A DNA stretch of 64,000 nucleotides from Hyphomicrobiaceae bacterium (GTDB taxonomy: Bacteria > Pseudomonadota > Alphaproteobacteria > Rhizobiales > Ancalomicrobiaceae), in the NCBI GenBank assembly GCA_016793065.1, contig JAEULV010000050.1, positions 1-64,000 of the forward strand, in the 5' to 3' direction. Both the position numbers and the translations under genes were made by a program. This document shows, piece after piece, positions 1-8,989 of this stretch (its first letter is position 1; every line of letters starts with the position of its first letter). Under the pieces are notes generated by a model, which saw nothing but the letters and a program-made list of their open reading frames with translations, was not told where the DNA came from and made no database searches.

Positions 1-951
1 GACGAGGATGAAGTCGGCATGATGGCCAAGTCGCTGGACGTGTTCCGTCAATATGCCGGCCGCATTGCCCAGCTCGACGAAGAGCGTCAGCGCATGGCCA
101 AGAACGCCGCCCACGACCGCGCCAGCCTCGCCCTCGACTTCGAACGCCAGGTCGGCTCCGCCATCGAGATCGTCATGCGCGCCGCCGCCGAACTGTCGCA
201 GTCGTCGGCGACCATGTCTCAGATCGCCACCGAGGCCCGCGACCGGGTCGGCGATGCCCGCACCGCCTCGGACCGCGCCGGCCATCACACCGAGGCAGTC
301 GCCGCCGCCGCCGAGCAGATCGCCGCCTCGGTCGCCGAGATCGGTACCCGCATCGTCTCCGCCACCCGTATCGTCGAGGAGGCCGTCGACCGCGCCAACC
401 ACACCTCGACGGAAGTCGCCGCGCTGGCCAGCGCCGCCGACCGGATCGGCACGGCGGTCACCATCATCCGCCAGATCGCCGCCCAGACCAACCTGCTGGC
501 GCTCAATGCCACCATCGAGGCGGCCCGCGCCGGCGAAATGGGCAAGGGCTTTGCCGTCGTCGCCAACGAGGTCAAGCAGCTCGCCACCCAGACCGCCCGC
601 GCCACCGAGGAAATCAGCGAAGTGGTCGGCTCGATCCAGAGCTCGACCAGCGGCACCGTCAGCGCCATCCAGGGCATCGTCTCGATGGTCGGCCAGATCC
701 GCGGCATCGTCGACGAGGTCGCCCGCTCCGTCGACGAGCAGGGCGCCGCCACCGACACCGTCTCCGGCAACGCCCGCTCGGCCGCCGGCGACAGCCGCCA
801 CGTCGAGACCTCGATCGGCTCGGTCGCCGAGGCCGCGTCAGCCTCCGAGGACGCCGCCCGCAGCGTCGCCGATGCCTCGTCCGACCTCACCCGCCAGGCC
901 GAATCGGTCCGCCGCTTCGTCGCCGATTTCGTCTCGCGCATCGCCGCCTGA
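1..951 (+). CDS. Methyl-accepting chemotaxis protein, C-terminal part (5' end outside window)
   Basis: This is the signalling half of a transmembrane chemoreceptor. The reading frame is open from base 1, so the sensor domain and membrane segments lie upstream of the window. What remains begins at the end of a HAMP-like segment ([15 protein letters not shown]), then runs through a long helical coiled coil rich in Ala, Ser and Glu. The kinase-contact hairpin tip is visible at about residues 155-190, with the motifs [18 protein letters not shown] and [13 protein letters not shown] typical of the family. MCPs cluster in the inner membrane and control CheA through CheW. No CheB/CheR tail pentapeptide is evident at the C-terminus ([13 protein letters not shown]). 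A terminator-like hairpin follows. Identity of the family is very secure; the ligand cannot be inferred because the sensor part is absent. Confidence 0.95.
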   Translation, partial: DEDEVGMMAKSLDVFRQYAGRIAQLDEERQRMAKNAAHDRASLALDFERQVGSAIEIVMRAAAELSQSSATMSQIATEARDRVGDARTASDRAGHHTEAVAAAAEQIAASVAEIGTRIVSATRIVEEAVDRANHTSTEVAALASAADRIGTAVTIIRQIAAQTNLLALNATIEAARAGEMGKGFAVVANEVKQLATQTARATEEISEVVGSIQSSTSGTVSAIQGIVSMVGQIRGIVDEVARSVDEQGAATDTVSGNARSAAGDSRHVETSIGSVAEAASASEDAARSVADASSDLTRQAESVRRFVADFVSRIAA

Positions 952-975
952 TCGAAGCGCCCGCTCAAGCCATTT

Positions 976-1012
976 GATCGCGGTCACCCCCAGGGTGGCC
1001 GCGATCGCTTTT
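976..1012. terminator. Bidirectional hairpin between convergent genes
   Basis: A 14-bp stem (976-989 against 993-1006, one G-T type mismatch) has a 3-base loop and is followed on the plus strand by CTTTTG. It lies between the stop of the chemoreceptor gene and the stop of the convergent histidine phosphatase gene, so it can serve as a shared intrinsic terminator. The T-run is short. Confidence 0.6.
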
Positions 1013-1030
1013 GTCGTTGGCGGCGACGGC

Positions 1031-1630
1031 TCAAATCCACTCGAAGCGGCCGTTCTCGACGACGATGAATCGGTCCTGCCGCACATCGGCCGATGCCGCC
1101 GACGCGGTCGTTTCCGGCGAATGCCCCTCGATCGCCACCTGCAGCGCCCGCCAGACGCCGCCATGGGCGACGGCCAGCGTCGGCCGCGCCAGCTCGCCAT
1201 ACCAGGGGTGGATGCGCCGATACAGCATCTCGTAGCTCTCACCCGCCGGCGGCACGGTCTCCCACTTGTCGCGCTCGCGCCGCTCCACGTCGGCGGCCTG
1301 GGTACGCATCAGTTCCGGCAACGTGAAGCCTTCCCAGTCGCCGAAGGTGATCTCCTTCAGCCGGTCGTCGACCCGGTATCCCTTCGGCGGCAGCCCGAGC
1401 CCGGCGCGCACGATTTCCATCGTCTCCCGCGCCCGCCCCATCGGCGACGAGACGAAATCCAGCTGCCCGGCCGCCATCCCGCGCGCCTCGAGCCAGCGCG
1501 CGATCGCCCGGCCGTTGTCGCGCGCCTGCGACCGGCCGTGATTGTTCAGCGGGATATCCCTTTGCCCTTGCAGGCGCCGCTCGCGGTTCCAGTCGGTCTG
1601 GCCGTGGCGGACGAAGATCAATAACGACAT
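1031..1630 (-). CDS. Histidine phosphatase family protein (phosphoglycerate-mutase-like)
   Basis: A 199-residue branch-1 histidine phosphatase. The phosphate-accepting motif is at the N-terminus, LLIFVRHGQTDWN, with R8-H9-G10 and H9 as the predicted phospho-histidine. A second conserved region follows (SSPMGRARETMEI) and the acid residue region ITFGDWEG. Near the C-terminus VAHGGVWRAL supplies the second catalytic histidine. The length fits the small phosphatase subfamily (CobC/PhoE/GpmB-like) rather than the 250-residue glycolytic phosphoglycerate mutases. The substrate cannot be told from the sequence. The gene stands alone, convergent with the upstream chemoreceptor gene and with 270 bp free on its 5' side. 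Confidence 0.9.
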   Translation of the reverse strand: MSLLIFVRHGQTDWNRERRLQGQRDIPLNNHGRSQARDNGRAIARWLEARGMAAGQLDFVSSPMGRARETMEIVRAGLGLPPKGYRVDDRLKEITFGDWEGFTLPELMRTQAADVERRERDKWETVPPAGESYEMLYRRIHPWYGELARPTLAVAHGGVWRALQVAIEGHSPETTASAASADVRQDRFIVVENGRFEWI

Positions 1631-1901
1631 GAAACAATGCGCTCCCGAGGACGGCTGGTCTGAATGAACCCGACTGCCGCGAACCCGTCCGGCAGTTCAT
1701 GCCGATTCCGTGTCAGCCGCGTGTCCGCTCATGACCTTTGGTCACATCGCGCCGAATTCAGGAATTGAACTGGCAAGACCGGCTCTAATGCCACGACAAC
1801 CGTCCGGGAACCAAGACCGGTTCGCGGGCAGCAGGATTGAATTCGCAACCTTGCGGCAACTCCACCACAGCCGGGTGGGTCAGCGCCTCAGGTCCCTGGA
1901 A

Positions 1902-2582
1902 TCAGTCGGCAAGCTTGAAGTAGTGCCAGGTGCCGTCCGGGCCGATGCCGATCTTGTAGAAGATGTACTTGCCCGCCGCCCGCATCTCGTCATAGTCCGA
2001 GGCGGTGACGATCCGGAACATTTCGACCAGTTGTTCGTTCGACAACTGGTCGATCGGGTGTTCGGCGAAATACGGCCAAACATACATTTCCTGCGCCGTG
2101 CCGGCATTGGCCTTGACCCAGCCGGCATCGAGCAGATCCCACAGGATCGCCAGAATCTCGCGGCCTTCCGCGTCGCCCGATTGGCTTTTCAGATAGGCGA
2201 TCGGGTCGGGAACGTCGTTCTCGGCGAAGATCGGTGGCATCTCGTTGGAGGTGATCGGCGTCCGCAGCGCCTCGATGTCGCCCGACTTCACCGCCTCGAG
2301 GATCCGCGCCCGCATCGCCTTCACCCGCTCGGGCAACCCTTCGGTGCCATAATGCACCTCAAGCGTCAGACCGGCCTTCGGCGCCGTTGCCGGGCCCGGC
2401 ATGGCCGGCTTGTCGTGCGGGTCGCCGGCACCCGGCGGCGGTTTCGGACCGGCCGGCGCCGACGGCACCGTGATCGTCTCGGTCTGCACCTTGTTGGCGG
2501 CCTGTCCCGACAGGGTCAGGCCGGCGGCAACCGCGGCAATTGCGATGACGGCAAGAAGACGGGCCGGACGGAACATCGGCAT
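1902..2582 (-). CDS. Secreted protein of unknown function
   Basis: I do not recognise this family. From the ATG chosen here the protein has 226 residues and begins with a clear signal peptide (MPMFRPARLLAVIAIAAVAA), then a proline-rich linker (about residues 35-60) and a soluble alpha-helical domain of about 150 residues ending in GTWHYFKLAD. The domain contains repeated acidic helices and a pattern (MRARILEAVKSGDIEALR) seen in proteins that bind periplasmic partners, but no catalytic motif is visible. A GTG 27 bases further upstream (2609) and an ATG at 2576 are alternative starts; none has a strong Shine-Dalgarno sequence. It lies 120 bp downstream of another small conserved gene on the same strand and may be co-transcribed with it. 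Confidence 0.7.
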   Translation of the reverse strand: MPMFRPARLLAVIAIAAVAAGLTLSGQAANKVQTETITVPSAPAGPKPPPGAGDPHDKPAMPGPATAPKAGLTLEVHYGTEGLPERVKAMRARILEAVKSGDIEALRTPITSNEMPPIFAENDVPDPIAYLKSQSGDAEGREILAILWDLLDAGWVKANAGTAQEMYVWPYFAEHPIDQLSNEQLVEMFRIVTASDYDEMRAAGKYIFYKIGIGPDGTWHYFKLAD

Positions 2583-2702
2583 GGGCTGCGGGTCTCGCGT
2601 GTTCGGCACCCTGGCCGACCATCGCGCCAGCGCCTCGCGCCGCCAGATATCGCAGGCTTTCCCCTCGAAAGTCCAGCGCGCCGACCCCGCCTTGCCCGAT
2701 CC

Positions 2703-3035
2703 TCACTGCATCGTGCGGCGCACCGTGTAGTCGCCCGAGAGGATCTTCTGCGGGAAGTCCTTGAACATGTCCGAAACCGCCATTTCGCCGTAGCGCCCGA
2801 CCAGATCGATGATCGCGGCAAACAGCGCGGCATGGGCGAGGATATCGCTCTCGATGCCTTCGGCCTCGGCGTCGGCCCAGGCCTCGGTAAGGCATTCCAG
2901 TGCGGCGCGCTTCTTTTCATCGATCAGGCGATCGGCGCCTGCCTTGACTTCGTCGAGCATGTCCACGTCGCAAACCATCCCCGAGCGACCGCGCTTGGCC
3001 GCTTTCCCGTTCGAGGACGTTAGCAGGGTTTTCAT
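2703..3035 (-). CDS. Small conserved hypothetical protein, 110 residues
   Basis: A soluble, mostly alpha-helical 110-residue protein of unknown function. It has no signal peptide or membrane segment. The first 20 residues are basic (KTLLTSSNGKAAKRGR) and probably disordered. The rest is acidic and helical (DEVKAGADRLIDEKKRAALE and IIDLVGRYGEMAVSDMF). The normal composition, ATG start and GC-rich third codon positions support a real gene. The upstream gap of about 140 bp is relatively AT-rich and may hold the promoter; the secreted unknown protein gene follows on the same strand. Nothing in the sequence tells what it does. Confidence 0.6.
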   Translation of the reverse strand: MKTLLTSSNGKAAKRGRSGMVCDVDMLDEVKAGADRLIDEKKRAALECLTEAWADAEAEGIESDILAHAALFAAIIDLVGRYGEMAVSDMFKDFPQKILSGDYTVRRTMQ

Positions 3036-3179
3036 AAAAGTGAGCGGATTGGCTGGGGAAAAAGTTAATGCGCGGTCATTTCTCTCAAGGAGTGGTTAAC
3101 GCGGGTCGCGAAAACGCGGTGCAATCTTGACGCCGCCATCGCCCGAACACATGCATGAACAATGGCTTGGCGTACCGGG

Positions 3180-3611
3180 CTATTGCGCGTACTGCGCCCT
3201 GATTTCCCGGATCAGCCGCGCGCCCTCATCCGAATAGCGCTCGACGATCGCCACCGCCGTCGGCGTGCAGCCGTGATGCACCTCGGCCAGCACCGAATAG
3301 CCGCTGTTGAACCGGTCGATGAACGCGCGCCGCCGCTCCGGCGTCGGATCCTCGGCATTGATCAGCGCGTTCATCCGGTCGCGCCACAGCGTTCCCTCCC
3401 GCGCGCCGCAGAGTTCGCGCAGGTAATGCAGCGACCCCAGCAGCTCCGACAGCCGCAACAGCTTCTCGTCATAGGGCTGTCGCCCGACAGAACCCGCCGC
3501 CAGCGACGGCAGCGGCGCGATGAGCAACGTCATCGTCACCACCAGCGCGCGCGTCCGTGCCCCGCGTTTGGCGCGCGGTCGAGAAACGGCGAGGGTGGTG
3601 GCGCACGGCAT
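3180..3611 (-). CDS. TIGR02301 family secreted protein
   Basis: A 143-residue exported protein of the TIGR02301 family, which is restricted largely to Alphaproteobacteria and has no assigned function. The mature part carries the family pattern: PYDEKLLRLSELLGSLHYLR, LCGAREGTLWRDRM, a short RRAFIDRFN segment and VHHGCTPTAVAIVERY. The chosen ATG (MPCATTLAVSRPRAKRG) gives a basic n-region followed by a hydrophobic stretch and a cleavage site near SLAAG; an internal ATG at 3533 would give a very short leader. Two cysteines of the mature part could form a disulfide in the periplasm. The gene starts 5 bp after the stop of the NUDIX gene and is the last member of a three-gene minus-strand operon. 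Confidence 0.85.
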   Translation of the reverse strand: MPCATTLAVSRPRAKRGARTRALVVTMTLLIAPLPSLAAGSVGRQPYDEKLLRLSELLGSLHYLRELCGAREGTLWRDRMNALINAEDPTPERRRAFIDRFNSGYSVLAEVHHGCTPTAVAIVERYSDEGARLIREIRAQYAQ

Positions 3612-3616
3612 CTTGA

Positions 3617-4099
3617 TCAGGTTCGGGGTTGCGTCGGCGCGATTGTGGGCGAAACCGCCGGCGGGTTCAATCGTCCATGCCGGCAATCGCGACTGGCGAG
3701 CACATAAGGCAGCACCCCGGGCAGAAGTGTGACGGCGCCCAGGTCCTCGGGCCGCACCCACTCGGCCCGGTCGGCATCGTCGCCGGCGACGAGGTCGCCC
3801 GAAAGCCAGTCGGCGGCGAGCACGACGAGGACGATATGGGTTGCGACCGCCCCGCTGTCATCGGCGAAGATCAGGTCACGCGTCCCGACCAGGCCATTGA
3901 TTCGGATGTCGATCCCGGCTTCCTCCGCGACTTCCCGCCGCGCCGCCTGTTCCAGCGTCTCACCCCACTCGACCATGCCGCCGACGGGAGACCACGCCCC
4001 CGCATGCGGCGCCTTGGCGCGGCGGATCAGCAGCGTTTGCCCGTCGCGCCAGACGCAGACGCTGACGCCGAGGCGCGGGACGGGACCGGTGTCGTTCAC
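3617..4099 (-). CDS. NUDIX hydrolase
   Basis: A 160-residue pyrophosphohydrolase of the NUDIX superfamily, which cleaves nucleoside diphosphates linked to another moiety. The full NUDIX box (G-x5-E-x7-REUxEExGU) lies at residues 40-63: the motif GGMVEWGETLEQAARREVAE runs straight into EAGI, so all metal-binding glutamates are present. The N-terminal strand GVSVCVWRDGQTLLIRR and the short insert-free layout resemble the ADP-ribose/8-oxo-dGTP group, but the substrate is not resolvable by eye. Its start codon overlaps the stop of the upstream gene by 4 bases (ATGA) and its stop is 5 bp before the TIGR02301 gene, which indicates a translationally coupled operon. Confidence 0.93.
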   Translation of the reverse strand: MNDTGPVPRLGVSVCVWRDGQTLLIRRAKAPHAGAWSPVGGMVEWGETLEQAARREVAEEAGIDIRINGLVGTRDLIFADDSGAVATHIVLVVLAADWLSGDLVAGDDADRAEWVRPEDLGAVTLLPGVLPYVLASRDCRHGRLNPPAVSPTIAPTQPRT

Positions 4100-4656
4100 G
4101 GGAACAGTTCGTCGATCGATTCCTGCGCGCTCGGATGCGGCAGATGGTCGGCGGCGACGTCGTGGGCCGGCACGCCATTGATGATGCTCGACGCCCGGTC
4201 GATCAGCGGCCGGAAGCGGGTATGGATCAGGATATTGGCCATCTCGGCGAATTCCGGACTGGTCAGCGTCACCCCGCGCACCAGGTCCTTCGCCTCGTGG
4301 ATCGTTGCCTCGAGCTCGACAACGACCGCGCCGAGCGCCGCCCGCACCGACGGACGCGCCGCGTGCCAGGCGGCGACCGCCAGTTCCTTCTCGCGGAACT
4401 TCGATTCGCCGAAATGCTCGATATAGCTCTTGGGCACCCAGTCGAGCACGTCCTCGGCCACTTCCGGCATCGACGGAATGAGCTCGACCAGCATGATCAC
4501 TTCGTTGAAGTGATTGAGATAATCCGTCGCGAGAAACGTGCGGGGATTGATGTTTGCCTCGGACAGACGCGACGGCGTCAGGCCCTGTGGGCCTGCCGCA
4601 ATGTCATCCGCACTTTCCGGCACAAACGCCATGGCACTCTCACGCCTTTTCGACAT
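4096..4656 (-). CDS. Conserved hypothetical protein, 186 residues
   Basis: A soluble protein of unknown function and the first gene of the operon with the NUDIX hydrolase and the TIGR02301 protein. It has no signal peptide or membrane segment. The sequence is acidic and helical, with conserved-looking stretches NPRTFLATDYLNHFNEVIML, DVLDWVPKSYIEHF and HTRFRPLIDRASSIINGV. A second in-frame ATG at 4632 (MAFVPES) is an equally good start. The pattern of hydrophobic residues suggests a compact helical bundle. No catalytic signature is seen. The 4-base overlap with the NUDIX gene suggests related or stoichiometric expression. Confidence 0.7.
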   Translation of the reverse strand: MSKRRESAMAFVPESADDIAAGPQGLTPSRLSEANINPRTFLATDYLNHFNEVIMLVELIPSMPEVAEDVLDWVPKSYIEHFGESKFREKELAVAAWHAARPSVRAALGAVVVELEATIHEAKDLVRGVTLTSPEFAEMANILIHTRFRPLIDRASSIINGVPAHDVAADHLPHPSAQESIDELFP

Positions 4657-4754
4657 GGTTGATGACTGTAACGGAAATTCGCTGCCAAAAGCTTATCAAA
4701 CCGGCTGGCCGCGCGATTGGGCATCCGCGACGTCACGGCGGAGGCCCGATGCCA

Positions 4755-6185
4755 TCACGGCAGGATGCGGCCCGGATTGAACAGCCCTTGCGGATCGAGC
4801 GCCGCCTTCAGCCGGCGCATCAGGTCGATCTCGACCGGCCCGCGCGCCTGGTCGATCAGGTGCGCCTTCAGCCGCCCGACGCCATGCTCGGCGGCGATCG
4901 AGCCGTTCATGTCAAGCACGATGGCGTGGATCGCGGCGTTGACCTCGTCCCAGCGGGCAAGGAACGCCGCCTTGTCGGCCCCGATCGGCTGCGAGATGTT
5001 GAAATGGATGTTGCCGTCGCCCATGTGGCCGAACGGCACCGGCCGGCAACCGGGAATCATCGCCTCGACGGCGGCGACGCCGCGCTCGATCAGCTCCGGA
5101 ATCCGCGACACCGCCACCGAGACGTCGTGCTTGATCGAACCGCCCTCGAGCTTCTGCACCTCCGACATGCCGTGGCGCAGCCGCCAGAATGCCGCCGCCT
5201 GGGCGAGACTGCCGGCGATCGCCGCGTCGCGGATCTGCCCCGCCTCGAACGCCCGCTCCAGCACCGCCTCCATCACCAGCCGACAGGCTTCCTCGCCGCC
5301 GCCTGAAGACAGCTCGATCAGCGCATACCACGGCGCGGGCTCGGCCAGCGGATCGCGGCCGCCAGGCAGGTGTCGCAAGGTGAATTCGAGCCCGATCCTC
5401 GGCATCAGCTCGAACCCGGTCAGCATCTGGTCGGCCTCGGTCCGGGCGACGTTCAGCAGCGCCAGCGCCGCCGCCGGGTCGTCCAGCCCGACAAACGCCA
5501 CCTGGCGCGTTCTCGGCCGCGGCCCGAGCTTGATGACGGCGGCGGTGATGACGCCGAGCGTGCCTTCCGCCCCGAGAAACAGCTGCTTCAGGTCGTAGCC
5601 GGTATTGTCCTTGCGCAACGCCCGCAAGCCATCCCAGACCTCGCCATTGGCCAGCACCACTTCGAGCCCCAGCGTCAGGTCCCGGGCATTGCCATGGGCG
5701 AGCACGGCGGTGCCGCCGGCATTGGTGGCGAGATTGCCGCCGATCGTGCAGGAACCCTGGCTGCCGAGTGTCAATGCGAATTGCCGGTCGACGGCTTCCG
5801 CCGCCTCGTGCACCTTTTCCAGCGTCACCCCGGCCTCGACCGTCATGGTGTTGCCAGCCGGATCGACGGCGCGCACCTTGTCGAGCCGCCCGAGCGACAG
5901 CACGACCTCGCGGCCGCTGTCGTCGGGGATCTGGCCGCCGCACAGCCCGGTATTGCCGCCCTGCGGCACGATCGCCACGCCGGCCTCGCCGGCCAGCCGC
6001 ACCAGCTCCGCCACTTCCGCCGTCGATCCCGGCCGCAGGATGCACGGCGCTCGCCCCAGGTAGAGATCGCGCCATTCGATCAGATAGGGCCGCATCGCCT
6101 CCGGATCGGTCAGCACGTGCCGCGCGCCGACAATGGCGGCGAAACGGTCGAGAAGGGCGGTCGACACCGTCGGGGCGAGGGTCAT
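4755..6185 (-). CDS. FAD-binding oxidoreductase, GlcD / D-2-hydroxyglutarate dehydrogenase type
   Basis: A 476-residue flavoprotein of the FAD-linked oxidase (vanillyl-alcohol-oxidase fold) family, subgroup GlcD/D2HGDH/D-lactate dehydrogenase. The FAD-binding domain carries the strand PCILRPGSTAEVAELVRLAG, the pyrophosphate loop VPQGGNTGLCGGQ and LGSQGSCTIGGNLATNAGG. The C-terminal substrate domain shows PFGHMGDGNIHFNI, whose histidines bind a metal in D-2-hydroxyacid dehydrogenases, and EHGVGRLK near the end. It likely oxidises a D-2-hydroxyacid in the cytoplasm and passes electrons to ETF or quinones. The ATG at 6185 is preferred over a TTG 12 bases upstream. The gene is divergent from fabI, with a 170-bp intergenic region. 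Confidence 0.92.
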   Translation of the reverse strand: MTLAPTVSTALLDRFAAIVGARHVLTDPEAMRPYLIEWRDLYLGRAPCILRPGSTAEVAELVRLAGEAGVAIVPQGGNTGLCGGQIPDDSGREVVLSLGRLDKVRAVDPAGNTMTVEAGVTLEKVHEAAEAVDRQFALTLGSQGSCTIGGNLATNAGGTAVLAHGNARDLTLGLEVVLANGEVWDGLRALRKDNTGYDLKQLFLGAEGTLGVITAAVIKLGPRPRTRQVAFVGLDDPAAALALLNVARTEADQMLTGFELMPRIGLEFTLRHLPGGRDPLAEPAPWYALIELSSGGGEEACRLVMEAVLERAFEAGQIRDAAIAGSLAQAAAFWRLRHGMSEVQKLEGGSIKHDVSVAVSRIPELIERGVAAVEAMIPGCRPVPFGHMGDGNIHFNISQPIGADKAAFLARWDEVNAAIHAIVLDMNGSIAAEHGVGRLKAHLIDQARGPVEIDLMRRLKAALDPQGLFNPGRILP

Positions 6186-6356
6186 GGCGGCTCGCAATTG
6201 TTGCTGCTTCGTTACGCTTCGATATCAAAAGTGAACAGGCTCGGCACCTTCAATCGACGCAGGCGGGCAATGCAAGTGTTGATCCGACCCCGCGACGCAT
6301 GCCATAGGACGCTGATAGTTCAGGATGCGAATACGCGAATACGACATGAGGATGGA

Positions 6357-7172
6357 ATGGCGGCGACAGGATTGATGGCGGGCAAGCGCGGCTTGGTCAT
6401 GGGCGTGGCGAATAATCGGTCCATCGCCTGGGGCATTGCCAAGTCGCTGCGTGATGCCGGCGCCGAACTCGCCTTTACCTGGCAGGGCGATGCCCTCAAG
6501 AAGCGGGTCGAACCGCTGGCGAACGAACTCGGCGCGTTCCTCGCCGGCCACTGCGACGTCACCGACGCCGCCACCATCGACGCGGTGTTCGCCGCGCTTG
6601 AGGAAAAGTGGGGCACGATCGACTTCGTCGTTCACGCCATCGCCTTCTCCGACAAGGAGGAGCTGAGCGGCCGCTACGTCGACACCACCGAGGCCAACTT
6701 CAACAAGACCATGAACATCTCGGTCTACAGCTTCACCTCGGTCGCCCAGCGCGCCGAGAAGCTGATGCCGAACGGCGGCGCCCTGGTGACGCTCACCTAT
6801 TACGGCGCCGAAAAGGTCATGCCGCACTACAACGTCATGGGCGTCGCCAAGGCCGCGCTCGAGGCCAGCGTCAAGTATCTCGCCGTCGATCTCGGCTCCA
6901 AGAACATCCGCGTCAACGCCATCTCGGCCGGCCCGATCAAGACGCTTGCCGCCTCCGGCATCGGCGACTTCCGCTATATCCTCAAGTGGAACGAGTACAA
7001 TTCGCCGCTGAAGCGCACCGTCACCATCGAGGAAGTCGGCGACACCGGCCTCTACCTCCTGTCCGATCTGGCGCGCGGCGTCACCGGCGAGGTCCACCAC
7101 GTCGACGCCGGTTACCATGTCGTCGGCATGAAGGCCGTCGACGCGCCGGATATCTCGGTGGTCAAGGACTGA
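6357..7172 (+). CDS. fabI: Enoyl-[acyl-carrier-protein] reductase (NADH) FabI
   Basis: The last reductive step of type II fatty acid elongation: reduction of trans-2-enoyl-ACP with NADH. The 271-residue protein has the FabI form of the dinucleotide loop ([20 protein letters not shown], residues 12-31). The catalytic pair sits in [11 protein letters not shown]158 and K165, with the second conserved tyrosine at Y148 (LTYYGAEK). [11 protein letters not shown] and YHVVGM are also typical. FabI, not FabL or FabV, is therefore clear; this is the triclosan target family. The start at 6357 is chosen because GAGGA lies just upstream and the residues before it do not fit the family. A palindromic element and then aroC follow on the same strand. 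Confidence 0.97.
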   Translation: MAATGLMAGKRGLVMGVANNRSIAWGIAKSLRDAGAELAFTWQGDALKKRVEPLANELGAFLAGHCDVTDAATIDAVFAALEEKWGTIDFVVHAIAFSDKEELSGRYVDTTEANFNKTMNISVYSFTSVAQRAEKLMPNGGALVTLTYYGAEKVMPHYNVMGVAKAALEASVKYLAVDLGSKNIRVNAISAGPIKTLAASGIGDFRYILKWNEYNSPLKRTVTIEEVGDTGLYLLSDLARGVTGEVHHVDAGYHVVGMKAVDAPDISVVKD

Positions 7173-7215
7173 GCCTTCGGCTCTCTCCCTCGACCGGTTC
7201 ACCCTTCCGCGCCTC

Positions 7216-7241
7216 GAATTCCGTTGATCAACCCGGAATTC
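7216..7241. other. Inverted repeat between fabI and aroC
   Basis: GAATTCCG (7216-7223) and CGGAATTC (7234-7241) can form an 8-bp stem around a 10-base loop. No T-run follows, so it does not look like a classical terminator; it could be an RNA processing or partial termination signal between two plus-strand biosynthetic genes. Confidence 0.35.
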
Positions 7242-7276
7242 GGGGCGTTCCCTTGTCGCAGTCCCCGCAGGTCGCC

Positions 7277-8365
7277 ATGTCGCACAATTCCTTCGGTCAC
7301 CTGTTCCGCGTCACCACCTGGGGCGAAAGCCACGGCCCGGCGCTCGGCTGCGTCGTCGACGGCTGCCCGCCCGGACTGTCGCTGACCGTCGCCGAGATCC
7401 AGGCCTTTCTCGACAAGCGCAAGCCCGGCCAGTCCCGCTTCGTCACCCAGCGCCGCGAGCCCGACGAGGTTGAAATCCTCTCCGGCGTGTTCGAGGACGA
7501 CCGCACCGGCGGTCCGGTGACGACCGGCACCTCGATCTCGCTGATGATCCGCAATGTCGACCAGCGCTCCAAGGACTATGGCGACATCCGCGACAAGTAT
7601 CGCCCGGGACACGCCGACTATACCTACGACGCCAAGTACGGCGTGCGCGACTATCGCGGCGGCGGCCGCTCTTCGGCGCGCGAGACGGCGGCGCGGGTCG
7701 CCGCCGGCGCCGTGGCGCGCAAGGTCATCCCCGGCGTCGTCATCCGCGCCGCGCTGGTGCAGATCGGCCCGCACAAGATCGACCGGTCGAAGTGGGACTG
7801 GGCCGAGGTCGACAACAACGACTTCTTCTGCCCCGATCCCGACGCCGCCAAGGCGTTCGAGGACTATCTCGACGGCATTCGCAAGGCCGGTTCCTCGGTC
7901 GGCGCCGTGATCGAATGCGTCGCCGAGGGCGTGCCCGCCGGCTGGGGCGCGCCGATCTACGGCAAGCTCGATCAGGATATCGCCTCGGCCTTCATGTCGA
8001 TCAACGCCGTCAAGGCGGTGGAGATCGGTGCCGGCATGGCGGCGGCCGAACTGACCGGCGAGGAAAACGCCGACGAAATGCGCATCGGCGCTGACGGCAG
8101 GCCCGTGTTCCTCGCCAACCATGCCGGCGGCATCCTCGGCGGCATTTCCACCGGCCAGCCGGTGGTGGCGCGCTTCGCCGTCAAGCCGACCTCGTCGATC
8201 CTGACGCCGCGCCAGTCGATCGACAAGGACGGCAACGAGGTCGAGGTCATGACCAAGGGCCGCCACGACCCCTGCGTCGGCATCCGCGCCGTGCCGGTGG
8301 CCGAGGCGATGATGGCGATCGTCCTCGCCGACCACTTCCTGCGCCATCGCGGCCAGGTTGGCTGA
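7277..8365 (+). CDS. aroC: Chorismate synthase
   Basis: Catalyses the seventh and last shikimate-pathway step, 5-enolpyruvylshikimate-3-phosphate to chorismate, using reduced FMN. The 362-residue length matches bacterial AroC. Signature regions are intact: [20 protein letters not shown] at the N-terminus (with the active-site histidine in ESHG), the arginine-rich FMN/phosphate segment [17 protein letters not shown], and the C-terminal [17 protein letters not shown]. The ATG at 7277 is followed directly by [10 protein letters not shown], the usual start of the family. It follows fabI by 104 bp, and rsmD lies convergent 60 bp downstream. Confidence 0.98.
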   Translation: MSHNSFGHLFRVTTWGESHGPALGCVVDGCPPGLSLTVAEIQAFLDKRKPGQSRFVTQRREPDEVEILSGVFEDDRTGGPVTTGTSISLMIRNVDQRSKDYGDIRDKYRPGHADYTYDAKYGVRDYRGGGRSSARETAARVAAGAVARKVIPGVVIRAALVQIGPHKIDRSKWDWAEVDNNDFFCPDPDAAKAFEDYLDGIRKAGSSVGAVIECVAEGVPAGWGAPIYGKLDQDIASAFMSINAVKAVEIGAGMAAAELTGEENADEMRIGADGRPVFLANHAGGILGGISTGQPVVARFAVKPTSSILTPRQSIDKDGNEVEVMTKGRHDPCVGIRAVPVAEAMMAIVLADHFLRHRGQVG

Positions 8366-8425
8366 TATCGCGCCGCCCGGCGGACGATTCTCGTCGGAAA
8401 GGGCAGGGGGCAGGCAGCCGAAACG

Positions 8426-8989
8426 CTAGTCCTGCCCGCCGACCACCAGGAACCGCACCCGGCTTTCGCCCTGCTCGCGCTCGTCCACCAGCTCGAACCC
8501 GTCGGGGATCGTCACGGCGGCGTCCGCCGCCTCTTCCCACACGACCGTCGCCCCCGGCTTCAGCCAGCCGCCGGCCAGCGCCGAGGCGAGCGCCTGTTCG
8601 CCGAGCCCCTTGCCATAGGGCGGATCGGCGAAGACGAGATCGAATGGCTCCATCGGCGAGCAAGGCCCCATCCGGGTGGCATCGCGCCGCCAGATCTTGG
8701 TCGTGCCGGTCTGTCGCGTCACCTCGACATTGGCGCGGATCAACCCGCGCGCCTCGGCCGCTTCCTCGACGAAGATGCAATAGCGCGCCCCGCGCGACAG
8801 TGCCTCGAGCCCCAGCGCCCCGGTGCCGGCAAACAGATCCAGCACCCGCGCCTCGCTGACCGGATCGCCGAGCCCGTGGGCGAGAATGTTGAACACGCTC
8901 TCGCGCAGCCGGTCGGTCGTCGGCCGGATCGCCATCGATTTCGGCGCCGAAAGCGCCGTTCCCTTGAACGCACCGCCGACAATCCGCAT
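8426..8989 (-). CDS. rsmD: 16S rRNA (guanine(966)-N(2))-methyltransferase RsmD
   Basis: Methylates N2 of G966 in 16S rRNA with S-adenosylmethionine. The 187-residue protein opens with the family signature MRIVGGAFKG and RPTTDRLRESVFNIL (residues 22-36). The SAM-binding loop is VLDLFAGTGALGLEALSRGA (about residues 49-68) and the catalytic N6/N2-amine motif is DPPY at 122-125. Its ATG overlaps the stop of the upstream pseudouridine synthase gene by one base (TGATG), so the two rRNA modification genes are translationally coupled; this pairing is common in Hyphomicrobiales. Confidence 0.96.
   Translation of the reverse strand: MRIVGGAFKGTALSAPKSMAIRPTTDRLRESVFNILAHGLGDPVSEARVLDLFAGTGALGLEALSRGARYCIFVEEAAEARGLIRANVEVTRQTGTTKIWRRDATRMGPCSPMEPFDLVFADPPYGKGLGEQALASALAGGWLKPGATVVWEEAADAAVTIPDGFELVDEREQGESRVRFLVVGGQD

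Noticed and set aside
7224-7231. TTGATCAA between fabI and aroC considered as an FNR box
   Set aside because: The half-sites overlap without the 4-base spacer; it is only the loop of the local inverted repeat.
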